From the NCBI GenBank assembly GCA_963920705.1, contig OY987229.1, forward strand, positions 18,915,728 through 18,979,727: a stretch of DNA of 64,000 nt, written 5' to 3'. Under the pieces are notes generated by a model that saw only the letters and a list, made by a program, of their open reading frames with translations, was not told where the DNA came from and made no database searches. The position numbers and the translations under genes were made by a program. This stretch comes from Odiellus spinosus (Eukaryota; Arthropoda; Arachnida; Opiliones; Phalangiidae). Below are positions 21,448 through 34,148 of this stretch, piece after piece (the stretch's first letter is position 1; every line of letters starts with the position of its first letter).

Positions 21448-23649
21448 TTATTGTTTAAAGCAGTCATTCTTTGCTTTCATCTTTTCCATTAACTGAAATA
21501 TTTAAATTTAATTTAATGATTAGAATATTGTACGTGGTATATAAACTTCGTTTAAAGATAAACCATGTGTTTCGTAAAATTTCACTTCAAAAAAAATTAT
21601 GATTCTAAACTTTCAGACCATCTAGAAACTCATGGTTTAAAAATCGAAATTTTTACCACTTTCTATATTGTAATTAAGACATTATTAATTGTTATATATT
21701 TACCGATTTCCTCATTTCGCAAACCTAAAAAACCAAACAAATAGATAAAACACATTTATGATAATAATTTAATAATAATTTTAAAATATACCTTTGCAAC
21801 GTCGCTAGTTTTCTGTTTTAAAATTAAATGAATTATACGAATTATTGCAGGAAAATTTTAATGATTTATCTTATGGAAGGTGTTACCCTTTTATTTTTTC
21901 GAATATAATATTTTTAGTCATTTCATACTATTAATAACCCCAGAAGCCGATGAAACCCTCCTTTGAAGTCTATTACTCCCTGGTCTTGTCTACCCCTCTC
22001 TGTATGGGTTAGTTTCAAAAAGGGCGATTCGTACGCCTCCTAACGGTAGATATTTTCGGAGCGGGAGTTCGTCGAGCGAATATCTCTAGCAGCCTTGGAG
22101 TTCGTCAAAAAAACGTCGTCGTTTGTGGAGAGAGAGAATTTCCAATTTTCCGTAGACAGGGGGGTATGAAGTAGGACCCCTCCGATCTCGTAAAATTGGG
22201 AATTTTACCCATACAGAGAGGAGCGCTATATGGATCATTAGAGTAGTAGACTTCAAAGGAGGGTTTCATTGGCTTCTGATAACCCGTATTCAAAGTTTTT
22301 TTAAAAATCAAGGTTAAGAAATTTCAAAATTAAAATGCCTAAATAATATATATTTAATTTTTTTGTGCTTGAAGACGTGAATTGTTTCTAGAACAATTAA
22401 AATTAAAGGTTTTCTATTGCGGCATAACTACATGATCGCGTGGCTATTTTAATTGATTCTCGAATGTTTTTCCACGTGATCTCGGTATTCTTTCGCGAAA
22501 GTCTAAAAAGTCGTACATGTTTATTTTAAACTTATCGTACAATCACGTTTTTTTAAATATTTTACATCATCAAGCGGATAAAACTGAATTTGCATATTTG
22601 GGTTCAATTTAATTTTGAAGTTTCTTAAAAATAATTTGATTTCAACGTGTAAAAATTTTGAATTTAGCTCAAACCTTTAAGTATACGGACCTTCGATAAA
22701 AAGGATGACATCCCCAATTAAATATAAACCCAACTAACCTTGTATTCCTCGCAACTCTTGTTGCATTCGTCAAAGAGAGGTTCGGTATCCTTAAAATTAA
22801 TATAATTATTTAATTTTAAATAATAGGAATAAGATTTAAGTTACCTTTTTGCATTTTTCGTCCATTTTTTCAAACAACATCTTTTTCATTTGCATACCTT
22901 ATTAATAGTAAAATTATTACATTTAATTATGTAATTATGTTTTCAAATGTAGGGTTCAAATCCAGAAATAACGAATTTTATTTTCTTAATAATATGCCAG
23001 TTAATTTGCGGTTGAAACCATGCATTTTTATCAAAGCTATGAAATTAGTCTTCGTATATATTTTAAAATCAGTCTTATGTCATTGAGAGTTCATCATTGA
23101 AATTACATTTCTTTAACCGAAAGAGATGTTTCATTGGCATCAGCAACACAGTTTTCTCGCGAATGTTTTCAAACGGATTTAGGTTTAGTTAGTCTAATTA
23201 GCGACTTTGTTAATTAACCTAAATCGCCACGAAACCTGTGGTGAGTTTTTATATAGTTTTTACGCGTGTTTTAAAAGCCCCTAGAGCTCTTAATTTTAGT
23301 CTTCTCGTTTATAAGGATAAGAATAATATACAATTAAGGTTAATATTATGCTAATAATAAGAATAATTTATAATTTGAATATTTCGCCTGATGTAGAAAA
23401 TAGTCTAACCTCTACGAGTATACTTTAGTGACATATACATTTCAAATTTAATTTTTCTTGATGGAATTTAGACTATATGTAAATTGGCTCTAAATCTTAT
23501 TTCCAAGCCTGTTTCCCTGATAGTTAAGTTAAATGTTACGAACCTCCTTCTCCACAAATCATGTCTAATTGCTCCTTGTTGCACTCATCACCGGCTAACA
23601 CTGATGTTAGAAACAATACGAAAAGTGCGCAGATTACCAAAACCTTCAT
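21448..23649 (-). CDS. MX8, Group I micro-exon secreted cysteine protein
   Basis: Exons: 23544-23649, 22845-22897, 22739-22789, 21792-21812, 21704-21724 and 21448-21492 (106, 53, 51, 21, 21 and 45 nt), giving 98 residues. Signal peptide MKVLVICALFVLFLTSVLAG, then CNKEQLDMIC. Later pieces: MDEKCKK, DECNKSCEEYK, KTSDVAK, VCEMRKS and a last exon LMEKMKAKNDCFKQ-stop that corresponds to exons 6 plus 7 of MX2/MX4 joined. The exon 1 donor is GTTCGT, weaker than usual. Intron 3 carries the MITE at 21941-22278. TATAAATA at 23731-23738. Confidence 0.83.
21941..22278. mobile_element. MITE, family CAGAAGCC (copy 2)
   Basis: 338 bp, opposite orientation to copy 1, target duplication ataaccc on both sides. 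Inserted in MX8 intron 3. Confidence 0.92.
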
Positions 23650-23730
23650 TTTCGTGTTTATTTCGTCGAATAGATTGTTTTAAGTTCCAATTTTATTGCA
23701 ACAACTGAAATTGTAACTGTCTCTTTTCGG

Positions 23731-23738
23731 TATTTATA
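23731..23738 (-). promoter_or_regulatory. TATA box of MX8
   Basis: TATAAATA on the minus strand, about 82 bp upstream of the ATG. Confidence 0.55.
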
Positions 23739-24045
23739 GGTAATATGAAAAGGTTCTTATATAACGCTATTTAAAAATAATTGGGAAAAATATCAAAATG
23801 TGTTTTTTCAATCTAATTTTTTCGGCCTTATCTATTATTAAAACTGATCAAATATTTAACTATATATAATTTCTTATATTCGAGTAACTTTTCCGTGAAA
23901 ATTCATTCGCAAACCGAAAAATATTGGCCATTTAAATATTTGTACAGTTTCAGTGCGTTTTAGCTAGATTGCACGCGTATCCGGTTTCTACGAAAACAGT
24001 TTTATGATATTTTCTCTATAGCTTAATAACTTTGCACGGCCTTAA

Positions 24046-24480
24046 AGGGAGAATGCAACCTAACAAGTGATTTTTTTTTATCGATTCTTTATCGTTTAAA
24101 TAGGCCTAATCCAACAGTAAAATGTTTTACAAATCAATATTAAATTCGAAATCAATTTAAAACTTATCCAGAAAATAGGCTTAGTTGGATTAATGAAGAA
24201 CCTAAATTTCTTCATATTGATGGATCAGCGACTAATCGAATGTTATTGGTAGTCTCATAGAGATCTCGCCTTAACGACGGGGCTTTTCTCATTGGTCGAT
24301 AACCCATCAATGCAAAAAAAAAAATTAGGATCTCCATGAATCCAGCTAAGCATTTTTACGGGCAAGTTTTGAATTATTTTCTAGTTTAATACTTGTATGT
24401 AATTTTTTTCTGCTGGATTAAGACTAGTTAAACGATTAGAAATCGATAAAAAATACTTGTTTTTGGGTTTCATTCCCCCT
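24046..24480. mobile_element. TTAA-flanked foldback MITE (copy 2)
   Basis: 435 bp, with ends AGGGAGAATGCAACC and complement and TTAA directly on both sides. The arms contain AATAGGCCTAATCC and GGCTTAGTTGGATT; the interior has ATTGGTCGATAA. It lies between MX8 and MX9. The rest of that spacer (to 25187) is AT-rich with nothing recognised. Confidence 0.8.
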
Positions 24481-25187
24481 TTAAATATATACTATCACAC
24501 TAGCTATTACTCGTTAAAAGTGACGTGCTTTAAAAATTAATAGAAATTTATTTAGTCCGTTAATTTACTTAATTTAATAATAATTATAATTATAATTGAA
24601 ATTCCTCTTATTTGGTTTCAGTTCTTTACAAAATTACCTTTGGTTGCGACCACAATTGTTCGAAACGGTGTTTTCCTTTACTTAAAGATAAATAAGTTTA
24701 GTTTCGTAAGTTAAATTAATTTTAACTCTAGTTAAACGTCGCAAAAAAAAAAACATAACCTCTCTTAAATCATTAAACCTAAATCACCAAGCCTAAATAC
24801 ATAGATAATTATATATTTGATTATTCTGAGCGATTTACCATAGGCTATATACTACTTTTTACCTATTTGACGACGTCATAGCGTTGCCAAAAATCAGAAA
24901 TTCATACTTTTATATTTAGTTAAAACGGAGACGTTGGACCTTCCAAAACATATTTTAAGCTCAAAATCAATTTTCGAAATCTGAAATACAAATATTAAAT
25001 CCAAAATCCAATATAAAATCACTTTAGTAGATTTCCAAATTTCCCAAAATCCAACAAAATCCATCACTTTATTTCAAAATCCGACTAAACCATCAATTGA
25101 TTAAATATTTTATTTCAAAGTGTAAATACAAATATTTTCTTATTTCGTTCGCAATCTTACGAGGTGTTGTAGCATCATTTAGATACA

Positions 25188-27064
25188 TCAGGCGCACTCT
25201 TTCGACTATAGAGATGATTAAACTAGTTTTAATCAGTTTAACTATTAGATTTAAATAATCAAATTACATCCATTGCTTTCGTGACTGATTCCTCCATCTG
25301 AAATATGCGTAAATAATTTCAATATATTAATTTTCTAGATTTAATTCAATAATTAAATTTGAAGAACCTACTTACCGGTTCTCGTTTTTTGCAAGCCTAT
25401 TAAGTTTAAAATTTGGCGAATTTAAATATTTAATGGTTATTTCAGAAATTCATATTAAATATATTTATGTATGAATTTTAATAAGATTAGATAATTAGAT
25501 TTAATTTACCTTTTTAACATCTTTATCCACCTGAATTTAGTTTGAAATAAATTTAAAAATATAGTTTTTTAAATATCGAAAGTTGAGGCTAAATATTTAG
25601 ACCCCCCTTCTAAGCGTGCAAATTAATTAACAAACTTACTAGATACTCGGCGCAAATTTCGTCGCATGTTTTTTTAAAGGGAATCATTATCTAAAATTAA
25701 AATTAAAATTTCCGGGAATTTCAAATGAAGAAAAATGATTTTAGTTCAAACCTCTTGAAATGAAAAATATTAATATTAAAGTGACATTAACGTCTCCTTA
25801 ACGACGCCAAATAATAATAACTTTTCGACGATTTAAAAAATTAAACCTTGACCCATTTTAGTTAGTTTAATCCAAAAAATTTCAAATTAAAATTACCAGT
25901 TTAACGACGCCAAATAATAATAACTTTTCGACGATTTAAAAAGTTAAACCTTGACCCATTTTAGTTAGTTTAATCCAAAAAATTTAAAATTAAAATTACC
26001 AGTTTAAATTAGCCCGGTTGTTTTCGAGAAAAATTTCAATTTCCAGAAAATTATCTTAGCCAAATCAATTGTCTTTGAAATGTAATTTTCATACCTTTTT
26101 GCATTCTTCCGATACTGTGCTCAACATGTCTTCCTTCATTTTTGTGCCTAAGAACATAAAATAATTTTAATTATAATCATTTTAATTAGTATATAATTAA
26201 GATTAAATATGCTCGTTGAAATTGTGGTGGCGAGATTAACGCCAAACCACACCCTTATATCCTCTTAATTGGGAGAACTATATCTGAACTAATCAGACAC
26301 GGATTTAAAGGGACAGGGAAACATTGCTTTTGAAAATTTTGGGGAGAAAATAGCGTTAAAAATGGATAAAACCACCATTTTGGTCTTAAATGGACATATT
26401 TTGTTGTACAAAAGTGTTTTGCAAATGAATTCGGTATAACCAATCACGGAATAGGGTTAGTCACGTGAGCTTAAAGATTTATTTTATATTGATTCAATAT
26501 AATTTAAATATATTATAATTTTAACCAAATATTAATTTATAGAAATCAATTTTAAACTTACCCGGAAAGTAGGCTTAACAACAATCCATTGAAAGTTTGA
26601 TATCTCATAGTTTACGTGTCAACGACAAATGAGCGAAAGTTCGCCCTTGTTTGAAGCGTTTTACTGTCGGAATAAAGAGAGCGCTGTGACGCTGTCACGT
26701 GATTCGCTGGTGACCCCTTAACTATGAGATTCAAAACACTCCATAGATTATTGTTAAGCCTATTTTCCGGTTAAATTAAAAATTAATTTCAAGCTTAATA
26801 TGGTTTTTGCATTTTTTACTTTAAAGAATAGAGGTTTCATTCTTCTTTAAAAGAGTGGTTTAAGTTCCGCGCAGATTAAAAAAATTAAGAACTCGACGTT
26901 CAGCACTTAGTTGAAACTAATTAACAATTAAAGCAATTTAATAAACAGTACAGCCTACCGTCTTCACTACAAATCACGTCCATAAAATCTTTGTCGCATT
27001 CAAAATCGGCTTTAACCGTAACTATAGAGATTAAGAAACACAGAAATACTATGGACATCTTCAT
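25188..27064 (-). CDS. MX9, Group I micro-exon secreted cysteine protein
   Basis: Exons: 26959-27064, 26095-26147, 25640-25690, 25510-25530, 25376-25396, 25268-25297 and 25188-25205 (106, 53, 51, 21, 21, 30 and 18 nt), giving 99 residues. Signal peptide MKMSIVFLCFLISIVTVKA, then CDKDFMDVIC. Later pieces: SEECKK, KTCDEICAEYL, VDKDVKK, ACKKREP, MEESVTKAMD and SKECA-stop. The last junction is uncertain: without splicing, exon 6 would stop at once (MEESVTKAMDVI-stop) and the final cysteine would be lost. Intron 1 contains a foldback (26560-26782) and intron 2 a 113-bp direct duplication. Confidence 0.8.
25799..26010. repeat. 113-bp direct duplication in MX9 intron 2
   Basis: Two near-identical copies beginning ACGACGCCAAATAATAATAA (starts near 25801 and 25914). 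Confidence 0.85.
26560..26782. mobile_element. Foldback element in MX9 intron 1
   Basis: The arms CCGGAAAGTAGGCTTAACA and complement resemble the interior arms of the TTAA-flanked family. The middle (GTTTTACTGTCGGAATAAAG) recurs in MX15 intron 1 near 42230. Probably a related subfamily; the outer ends are unclear. Confidence 0.55.
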
Positions 27065-27110
27065 GTTTACTATTCAATTAAACAATGATAGTATATGAAG
27101 TCTGGTTTAG

Positions 27111-27119
27111 TTTTATATA
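27111..27119 (-). promoter_or_regulatory. TATA box of MX9
   Basis: TATATAAAA on the minus strand, about 47 bp upstream of the ATG. Confidence 0.55.
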
Positions 27120-27497
27120 CCTCATCTTCATTTTATCAACGTAGCCTGATTAAATATGCCTTTGCATTTGATTGAAATGATGGAACATTTTTTTTAAATT
27201 CTAGTTAAAGCAAATAAATTGCAAAATGGAATGGCGAAAATTCCTTTAGTTTTATTGTTATAGATCATGGTATGTTAGTGGACGGTGAAAAATGATTTTT
27301 ACGCACCAGTATCAGAAAACACGTCACTCTATAACTTATGCTATCGTGGAAATTTCGGCATCGCTTTATTGTATTCGTGTCCCGCTGATTTAGCTTTACA
27401 GTACGACCTGAAAATTTGAACTGTTTTTGGTATTAGTATGATAGATAATTACATTTTTTTTTTTTATTCGGTAAATATATTTATTGTGTACAGTTTT

Positions 27498-28357
27498 CTA
27501 TTCTGACATCTTGGGCATGCATTCCTGAAAATATTAATGATTTTAAGGCCTATTTCATCTAGGATTAGTAATATACAACACTCCTCATAAGGATTCCAAG
27601 CTTCTTAAAAATATACTCTTTCGGAAAACCTAACCAATCGCAACGCGTTATTCGAAATAAAACATGCACCATTTTGAATTAGACATGTTAAATATAACAT
27701 TGAACTCTTTATGAATAGTGAAGTTTTACTCCTAGCATACATATTTCTCTTACCCCCATTTCGGTTTTAGCTTTTTCAAATATCTAATTTAAACAAGATT
27801 TAATTAAATCATTTTTGACCTAATTTAAAATTTTAAAACTTTTTATGAAAAGTTTAACTTACATTCATTAGTTCTTTGCATGTCTATAATAATTTTAAAA
27901 CATTAGATTTAATTTTAGTTAAATAATTTAAAAAAAAGCTTACATTCTCCACATTTTCTTTAGCCTAATTTAAAATATTCTGGTTAATTAATGGTCTTAA
28001 TATTAAAATTAAATTAATTTACATCGCAGGCTGCTTTATGCTTATCGTGATATTTTGATTTAACTTCTTGGCTCTTCTAATTAAAAATCAAGATTGAAAA
28101 GTATTAATAAATTAATCTAATTCAATTTACCTTTTTACATTCTTCACTCATTGAATCTTCTAAATCGGCTGCCATTTTTTCACCTGTTGAAAAATTAAAA
28201 TTAGTCTTTATTAAATTTATTACCGTTTGGTGTCGCGCGGACCTTCAGCTCCGCAAGCGAAGTCGAGCAGATTTTTGTCGCATTTCGTTTCTAGTTGTTC
28301 GTCCTGCGCTGCAACTAGAACTGCAACCGCTACTGATACTAAGAATATTCTTGTCAT
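27498..28357 (-). CDS. MX10, Group I micro-exon secreted cysteine protein
   Basis: Exons: 28243-28357, 28131-28183, 28023-28076, 27944-27964, 27863-27883, 27754-27783 and 27498-27524 (115, 53, 54, 21, 21, 30 and 27 nt), giving 106 residues. Signal peptide MTRIFLVSVAVAVLVAA, then CDKNLLDFAC. Later pieces: SEECKK, KAACD at the end of exon 3, AKENVEN, TCKELMN, IFEKAKTEMG and ECMPKMSE-stop. This is one of the most compact members, with all introns under about 230 nt. The exon 1 donor GTCCGC is weak. No strong TATA box; TTAAATAG near 28391. Confidence 0.84.
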
Positions 28358-28947
28358 GGCTTACCGACTTTATTGAACAATTATACTAACCTATTTAACA
28401 TTCTATCCTAGGATTGTGACGTCGAAGTTACTTATTTGTTTAGCTTGAAACCTCTGTATACTTTTATCCAAGATTTAAGTACTATAGTGAAGCTAAAAGG
28501 GTTGCACAATGTCGATTAGCCTGAAGAATTCGATATGTATAGATCTTTAATTAACAAAAATAATTCTTCATGGTTTAAACCTCATAATTTTTGAGATTTA
28601 AACCACGAATTATCGGTTTAATTAGTTTAAATTTCTTACCATGGTTATTAAAATTTATACGAAGGAACATATGAAGAATTGCAGTCTCCTCCGTAGATAA
28701 CTCTTTAAAATATATTAGCAAATTTCGAACCTGATAGTTTAATTTTAAATTAAGTTTAAAAATTTATTGAAGTCATTTGTATCATTATGATACATTTGTC
28801 CAAAAATTGTTAATTAATTATTAATACCACTTTAAGTTTATTTATCATTTAAATTTATTCACTTAGAACTTGTTGAATATACAAAATTCATTGAATCGTA
28901 ATTATTTAGTCGAATAGTTGCCTGAACGCTTTAGTCGAGCCGTGTTA

Positions 28948-30296
28948 TTACATCTTAGGCCTGCATTCCTCCTATAACGAAATATTGATTTTAAGTTTAA
29001 AATTAAGCAAAAATGGCGAAATTTATAATCTTACTCCCATATGGTCCTTGACTTCTTTAAACATCTATTAAATAATTAAATAATTTAAAATTATTGAATA
29101 ATAATTCTTAGTATCGGTACCGTAAAGGTAATATTAACTTACCGTATTCATAGTGGTGCAAGTCTTTTGGAATAAAATAAATCAAGATTTATTTCGTGAA
29201 TTTACTACCTTAATTAGATAACTTAATATTTAGTTGAAATTAAAAAGCTTACCGCCGTAACGTCGTCCGTTTTCTATTTTTCAAACGAATACGTTTTCAA
29301 TTAAATGATTATATATTTATATTGAGATTTAATTTGGGATGGATATACATACATACCTTACACATTTCTTCGTGTTTAGTTTCCATTGTGCCCTTTAGCT
29401 CCTCGGCTTTCTAATAAAACGATTTTAGTACGTCAACAAAGGTTAATAGTAGTTAAGGCTGGACTTTCCGCAAAAGGCTTCTGAAAATAATTAGTACCAT
29501 AAACGCGTGAAATACGATGGAAAATTGTGTGAGTTCTTGTACAGAAGACCGCGCGAGTAAAACGCTGAATTTTGCGCTCTTCTTCATTGTGTTTCGAGCG
29601 TTTATTGTACTAACCATCTTCAGTACCAAGAGATATCTTTTGAAGAAAGTTCAACCTTGAACTCGAATTTTTGGCTTTTTTAAAACGGGGCCGTTCAGTT
29701 AAGTAATTCTCCTAAGGAGTCGTCGAGGAGTTAATCAGTTTCGTAAAATCTGTACACCCATTATTTAACTACGCGAATACGTAACTGATCTATTTATTAA
29801 TGTCAAAAACACCGACTACGTCGAGTGATCAGTTAACCAATTGGACCTGACAATATATTTTATTTGTACTAAAATATTTTTTTGGATTTGGAGGCCAAGA
29901 TGCTCTTTAAATGACCGTTAAAATCAACCTTTATTTAAATTAAATACGGTCTCTTTCTCAATGATATATTTTTATTAATTACGGCTTTGCACTCTGGGGT
30001 CATAGCATCCATCATCTTCTTCGCGTGTTCTTTGGCTACAAAGATTGAGAAAATAATGTAAAATATTAACCTTTGAGTTGCGAAGCTTAATTTCAAACCT
30101 TATCTTTAAAATAACTCCTCCCAAGTCCTAACCCGAAAGGTTTAGACTAAAAACCAAAGTGCTAAATAATTTTTAGAACAAATATACCTTCTGATCCACA
30201 TATGAAAGTGATCATTTTCTCATCGCATTTGTAGTCTCCCGCAGATACTAAAGCGACGATGGTGGCCAAAGCCAAGCAAACGAACATGGTTGTCAT
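28948..30296 (-). CDS. MX11, Group I micro-exon secreted cysteine protein
   Basis: Exons: 30188-30296, 29983-30035, 29357-29410, 29253-29273, 29143-29163, 29036-29065 and 28948-28971 (109, 53, 54, 21, 21, 30 and 24 nt), giving 103 residues. Signal peptide MTTMFVCLALATIVALVSA, then CDEKMITFIC. Later pieces: TPECKA, HEEMCK, KTDDVTA, TCTTMNT, MFKEVKDHMG and EECRPKM-stop. Closest relative is MX12 next door: exons and introns align along their length, so they are tandem duplicates. The second Met (four residues in) is an alternative start. TATAAAA at 30377-30383. Confidence 0.86.
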
Positions 30297-30376
30297 CTTG
30301 GTTGAAAGATTTGTGTGCTATTGAAACTGAAACAATTAGTTGTTAAAATGGAAAGATGGGTATATCGAAACGTTCC

Positions 30377-30383
30377 TTTTATA
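30377..30383 (-). promoter_or_regulatory. TATA box of MX11
   Basis: TATAAAA on the minus strand inside a stretch also present upstream of MX12. Confidence 0.6.
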
Positions 30384-31530
30384 TCAAAATTTAGTGCCGG
30401 GTTTTACCATTTTCGTGACAACTGAAATTACATTTTTCCTATCGAATATAGATAATCTAAATTTATTTAGCTTGATTTGATGTTTTTATAATCCCCAAAA
30501 AAATCACAATGATCTAGAGTTTATTCAAGACCCTTTGAATCACGTTTGCGTTAACGAAAATATCAGGAAAGGGGGGTTGTTTTTCTTAACCGCTTTTTAC
30601 TAAACGATAATTTGCGTTTTATTCGCAACCTTGACTGAATTATACGAATTTCTATCTTGGTTTATCAGTACGCGCAAAATTTGATATATTCATTACGTAC
30701 GAAGGAATAAAATTGATAGAGATACAACTGATAATGTACTTCGCACACGCTGTTAATTGAAGATGGAGTAAATTAATAAATCTAGACGAATATATAGTTT
30801 AATAATTACTCGAAACACGCAAACTATTGCGAAATTACGAATATAGTAACATAATTAAGTTTAGTATTCATTTTAATGGTTGACACAGCCTGATTTCGCA
30901 ACTAAATCAAACTCAAATTGAAGCGATCATCACGAGATTTAGTTCTAATATTTTTAGCTATAACCTATACATCCGCCCCTAGGGTGGGCTGTAGCTATTT
31001 TATTGTTTGCGGCATCACGTCCGCCGTTGTTGGAAAAGACGAAAAACAAAGTGATCGCTTTATTTAGTGAACTATTTAGTTTGTCGATGCTTAAACATTA
31101 GTTTTGTAGCAAAATAAAGTCGACATTAATTCGGGAGCTAATTTCTAATGACGTCCTTAATAAACAATGTGAGCTAGGCCTAATACGAGTTAAAAACTTC
31201 ATTAGTTGGCTTTGTAAATCAAATTTGCAAATTCCACGATTGTCAAACCAGCTAGATTAATTTCGCAAATCGTCGGCTCGCTTAACAGTTTAAATTTGAT
31301 TTAAATACAATAAACTGAATCGTAACTTCCTCCAAAAAAATAGTTTCTATGGCACCATTGAGGACCAATTTTATTAATCTTCTAATTTTTATAATCGGTG
31401 TTTAGTAATACATCTTTAAGTTCAATAATCAATTAAATTTATTCATGAAGAACTATAGTTGAATACACAAAGACAATTGAATCATAATTATTTAGTCGAA
31501 TAGTTTCCTGGACGCTTTAGTCGAGCCACG
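30384..31530. other. Spacer between MX11 and MX12
   Basis: The first part is duplicated upstream of MX12 (compare 33279-33720). The rest is AT-rich with no exon, RNA gene or inverted element recognised. Confidence 0.45.
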
Positions 31531-33175
31531 TTATTCCATCTTCTTAGGCCAACATTCCTCCTATAACGAAATATTGATTTTAAATTTAAAATTAAGCAAA
31601 AATGGCGACATTTTTATCTTTTATAATCTTACTCCCATATGTTCCTTGGCTTGTTTAAACATCTATTAAATAAATCCGAATTTTATTTTATTATAAAATA
31701 ATATTCTTAATTAAAGGTAATAACTTACCGAACCCATAGTGGTGCAAGTCTTTTGGAATAAAATAAGATTTATTTCGTAAATTTAACACCTTCAGTAGAT
31801 AACTTAATATTTAGTTTAAATTTAGTAGCTTACCGCCGTTACGTCGCTCTTATTCTATTTTTCAAACGAAATCGTTTCCAATTAAATGATTAAATTTTTA
31901 TTTTCGGAATTAATTTAGGATGGATATACGTACCTTGCACATTTCTTCGTGACCGGATTTCATTTTATCCTTTAACTCCTGGGCTTTCTAATTAAAACAA
32001 AAAGGAGGTTATACGTCAATTAGAATATTCAGTAATTTAAGAATGAACTTATACAAAAGGCTTCTAGTGGTACTGAAAGTGATTAGTACAATAAACGTGC
32101 GAAACACAATGGAAAACTGTTCGAGTTTAGAGGTCCGTCGCCGAGAAAAAAAAAACACTGAAAGTTGAACGTTTCTACATCGTGTTTCGCGCGTTTATTG
32201 TACTGGCCATCTTCAGTACCAATAGAAATCTTTTAAAGAAAGTTCGACCTTGATCTTGAAATTTTTTGCTCTTAATTATGAAACGGGGGGTTTAGTTCAG
32301 TAACTATCCAAAGGGTCATCGAGTTATCAGACTTGATCGAAGTGTTAAGCAGCTTCTCAAAATATGTACACCTATTACTTAAATGATTACCAAACTGACA
32401 AAAGCCTTTGGCAATGCTACGTCAGGGTTGCCACAGGTCAGGGAAAACAGGGAAAATTCAGGGAATTTGAAAATGAGTCAAGAAAGTCAGGGAATTTTAA
32501 GATATTTTAAAAAGTCAGGGAATTTTAAGATATTTTAAAAAGTCAGGGAATTTTAAGATATATTTGAATTAATTACGGTTTTGCACTCTGGGGTCATAGC
32601 ATCTATCTTCTTCTGCATATGTGCTTCAGCTATAAAGATTGAGAAAATAATGTAAAATATTAACCTTTGAGTTGCGAGGTCTAATTGCGAACTTTAAAAT
32701 AACTCCACCCAAGTTAAATCACTCCGAATGAAAATTTTTACCTCAAAATCGGTACGCTATAACTTAATTTCAACCTTCGTTGCTAAACTTGAATTTGACA
32801 ATCGTAAATTTTAAGTCTAGCTTAAAACTAGATTTACCCTCATTGTATCTAAATCTACCGAACAGTTTAATCTCAAACTGGTGAACCCTAACCTCCAATT
32901 CGTTAAACTTAACGCGAAAGGCTTTGTTTCAAAGTCACTAAGCCTAACCTGATGGTTTAGTTTCAATGTCGTCGCTTCAATAACCTAAAACCTTAAAACT
33001 CAAAGCCACAAATTTCAAATTAAATCTTCTAAAGTTACTAAATAATTTTTAGAAAAACGAATTTTTTTTTACCATCTGGTCCACATACGAAACCGATCAT
33101 TTTCTCATCGCATTTGTGCGCAGATACTAAAGCGACGATGGTGGCCAAAGCCAAGCAAACGAACATGGTTCTCAT
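31531..33175 (-). CDS. MX12, Group I micro-exon secreted cysteine protein
   Basis: Exons: 33073-33175, 32577-32629, 31934-31987, 31834-31854, 31729-31749, 31633-31662 and 31531-31560 (103, 53, 54, 21, 21, 30 and 30 nt), giving 103 residues. Signal peptide MRTMFVCLALATIVALVSA, then CDEKMIGFVC. Later pieces: TPECKT, HEEMCK, NKSDVTA, TCTTMGS, MFKQAKEHMG and EECWPKKME-stop. Tandem duplicate of MX11. Signal peptide and exon 2 are nearly identical; the residues after the signal peptide and the C-terminus differ most. Intron 2 contains a CAGGGAA-rich tandem repeat at 32430-32566. TATAAAA at 33272-33278. Confidence 0.86.
32430..32566. repeat. CAGGGAA-rich tandem repeat in MX12 intron 2
   Basis: Begins GTTGCCACAGGTCAGGGAAA, then about 28-bp units GTCAGGGAATTTTAAGATAT with trailing A-rich bases. 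Similar CAGGGAA strings occur near 17450. Confidence 0.7.
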
Positions 33176-33271
33176 CTTGGTTGAAAGATTTATTGACGTC
33201 TTTTAGCAAATGTTATTGAAACTGGAACAGCTAATTGTTGAAATGTAAAGATGGGTATATCGAAACGTTCC

Positions 33272-33278
33272 TTTTATA
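33272..33278 (-). promoter_or_regulatory. TATA box of MX12
   Basis: TATAAAA on the minus strand, about 97 bp upstream of the ATG; same context as MX11. Confidence 0.6.
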
Positions 33279-34148
33279 TCAAAATTTAGTGCCGGGCTTT
33301 ACCATTTTCGTGACAGTTTAAATTATAATTTTGCCTACTCGAATAAATATGCTAAATTTATTTAGCTTGATTTGATGATCCCAAAAAACATCCTAATGAC
33401 CTAAAGTTTATTTTAAGACCATTTGAATCACATTTGCGAAAGCGTAAATATCAGGAAATGGGGTGGTTTTTCTTAAACGCTTTTTACTAAACGATATCGC
33501 AACCTTGACTAAATTATACAAATTTCCATCTTGATTTGTCAGTACGCGCAAAATGTAATGTCCTCGTGACGAACCGAGTAAAAAAATTGATAGACGTATG
33601 ATAGCGTACTTTAACACGCGCTGATAATTGAAGATGAAAAAATCACCTAAATCTAAGCGAATATATAGTTGAGCAATTACTCGGAAAAATGCCCTGAATT
33701 GTCAGATTACGAATTTAGACTTAACATAATTTAGTTTAATCATTTCAATAGTTGACACAGCTTAATTTCACAATTTCAAACTCAAATTTAAGCAAATCGT
33801 CGCTCTCTGAAAAACCTAGTATAACTTAGTCTGATCTTTGCTTTGTCGAGGGTAACTCTTTACCTATTTTATCCAAACGGAACAGAAATTTTCAGGATTA
33901 CCATTCTTCATATATTTTATCTTTAACTTCTATTAATTTCAACCATTTCCATATATTAGCCACTTTTTCGCGATTTGGTTTTCTTCACACGTTTCCATTT
34001 TTGGGTTTCTTAAACAAACCAAATTTTAAAATAAATATATGAACTAGATTTCTCAATGAATATTTTAGTATATTTACCAGAATAACTAACGCTTTAAGCC
34101 CTGCTCAATAATGAAGCTCAGAGAACTGGAGATTAAGAAAATTCTTAA

